Shown here in pieces: positions 63,958-64,000 of a stretch of 64,000 nt of DNA (within the stretch, counting starts at the first letter, position 1; each line of letters opens with the position of its first letter). The position numbers were made by a program, and so were the translations under genes. Source of the DNA: Cryptomeria japonica (taxonomy: Eukaryota > Streptophyta > Pinopsida > Cupressales > Cupressaceae); NCBI RefSeq assembly GCF_030272615.1, contig NC_081406.1, positions 239,928,422 to 239,992,421 on the forward strand. The letters are read 5' to 3'. The notes below the pieces were generated by a model. The model ran no database searches and had not been told where the DNA came from. It worked only from the letters and a program-made list of their open reading frames with translations.

Positions 63958-64000
63958 GTAAGATTGTTACTGCTCTATTTCATTTAAATGTTGTTTTATT

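Overview
This window is nuclear DNA from a large, repeat-rich plant genome. Every coding remnant is a transposable element except one clear host exon. GT-AG introns, plant-type copia and gypsy-like retroelements, an RPA-encoding Helitron and a plant HMG-CoA synthase exon with more than 2 kb of empty intron after it all fit this. The pattern of nested, old, C-to-T-decayed elements is typical of gymnosperms, but that assignment is an inference.

Layout. 1-1583: 3' end of a Ty1/copia element with its 3' LTR. 2147-16922: one very large (14.8 kb) DNA transposon bounded by about 30-bp terminal inverted repeats (TIRs) and flanked by TTAA. It carries a seven-exon accessory gene (+ strand, 2455-4422), an exact 359-bp tandem array (4985-8652), a two-exon DDE-like transposase gene (- strand, 12086-8937, 1022 codons) and several families of palindromic arrays (2224-2291, 12589-14300, 14515-14790, 15685-16045). 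16927-21060: AT-rich DNA with a decayed LINE ORF1. 21066-44720: a Helitron-associated region. It has arrays of repeats with splice-like signals in both orientations, a full-length RPA1-like pseudogene (34580-36762) and a Rep/PIF1 helicase pseudogene (about 37960-42444). A complete gag-protease-only LTR retrotransposon (24713-32126) is nested in it. 44720-48740: AT-rich DNA, a possible LTR remnant and long TA microsatellites. 48741-55327: a second gag-only LTR retrotransposon with 2234-bp LTRs and a perfect ATATC target duplication. 55333-64000: gene-poor DNA with a compositionally distinct island (60640-61190), the HMG-CoA synthase exon (61640-61806), a perfect 64-bp tandem duplication and one weak exon candidate at the right edge.

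The most unusual object is the 14.8 kb TIR element. Its transposase has D...D...GHGKG..DG motifs that I cannot assign with certainty to a named superfamily. It has a spliced partner ORF on the opposite strand. The reading frames of both genes are broken only by stop codons that single C-to-T changes explain. Both LTR retrotransposons lack reverse transcriptase and integrase, so they would depend on proteins supplied by other elements.
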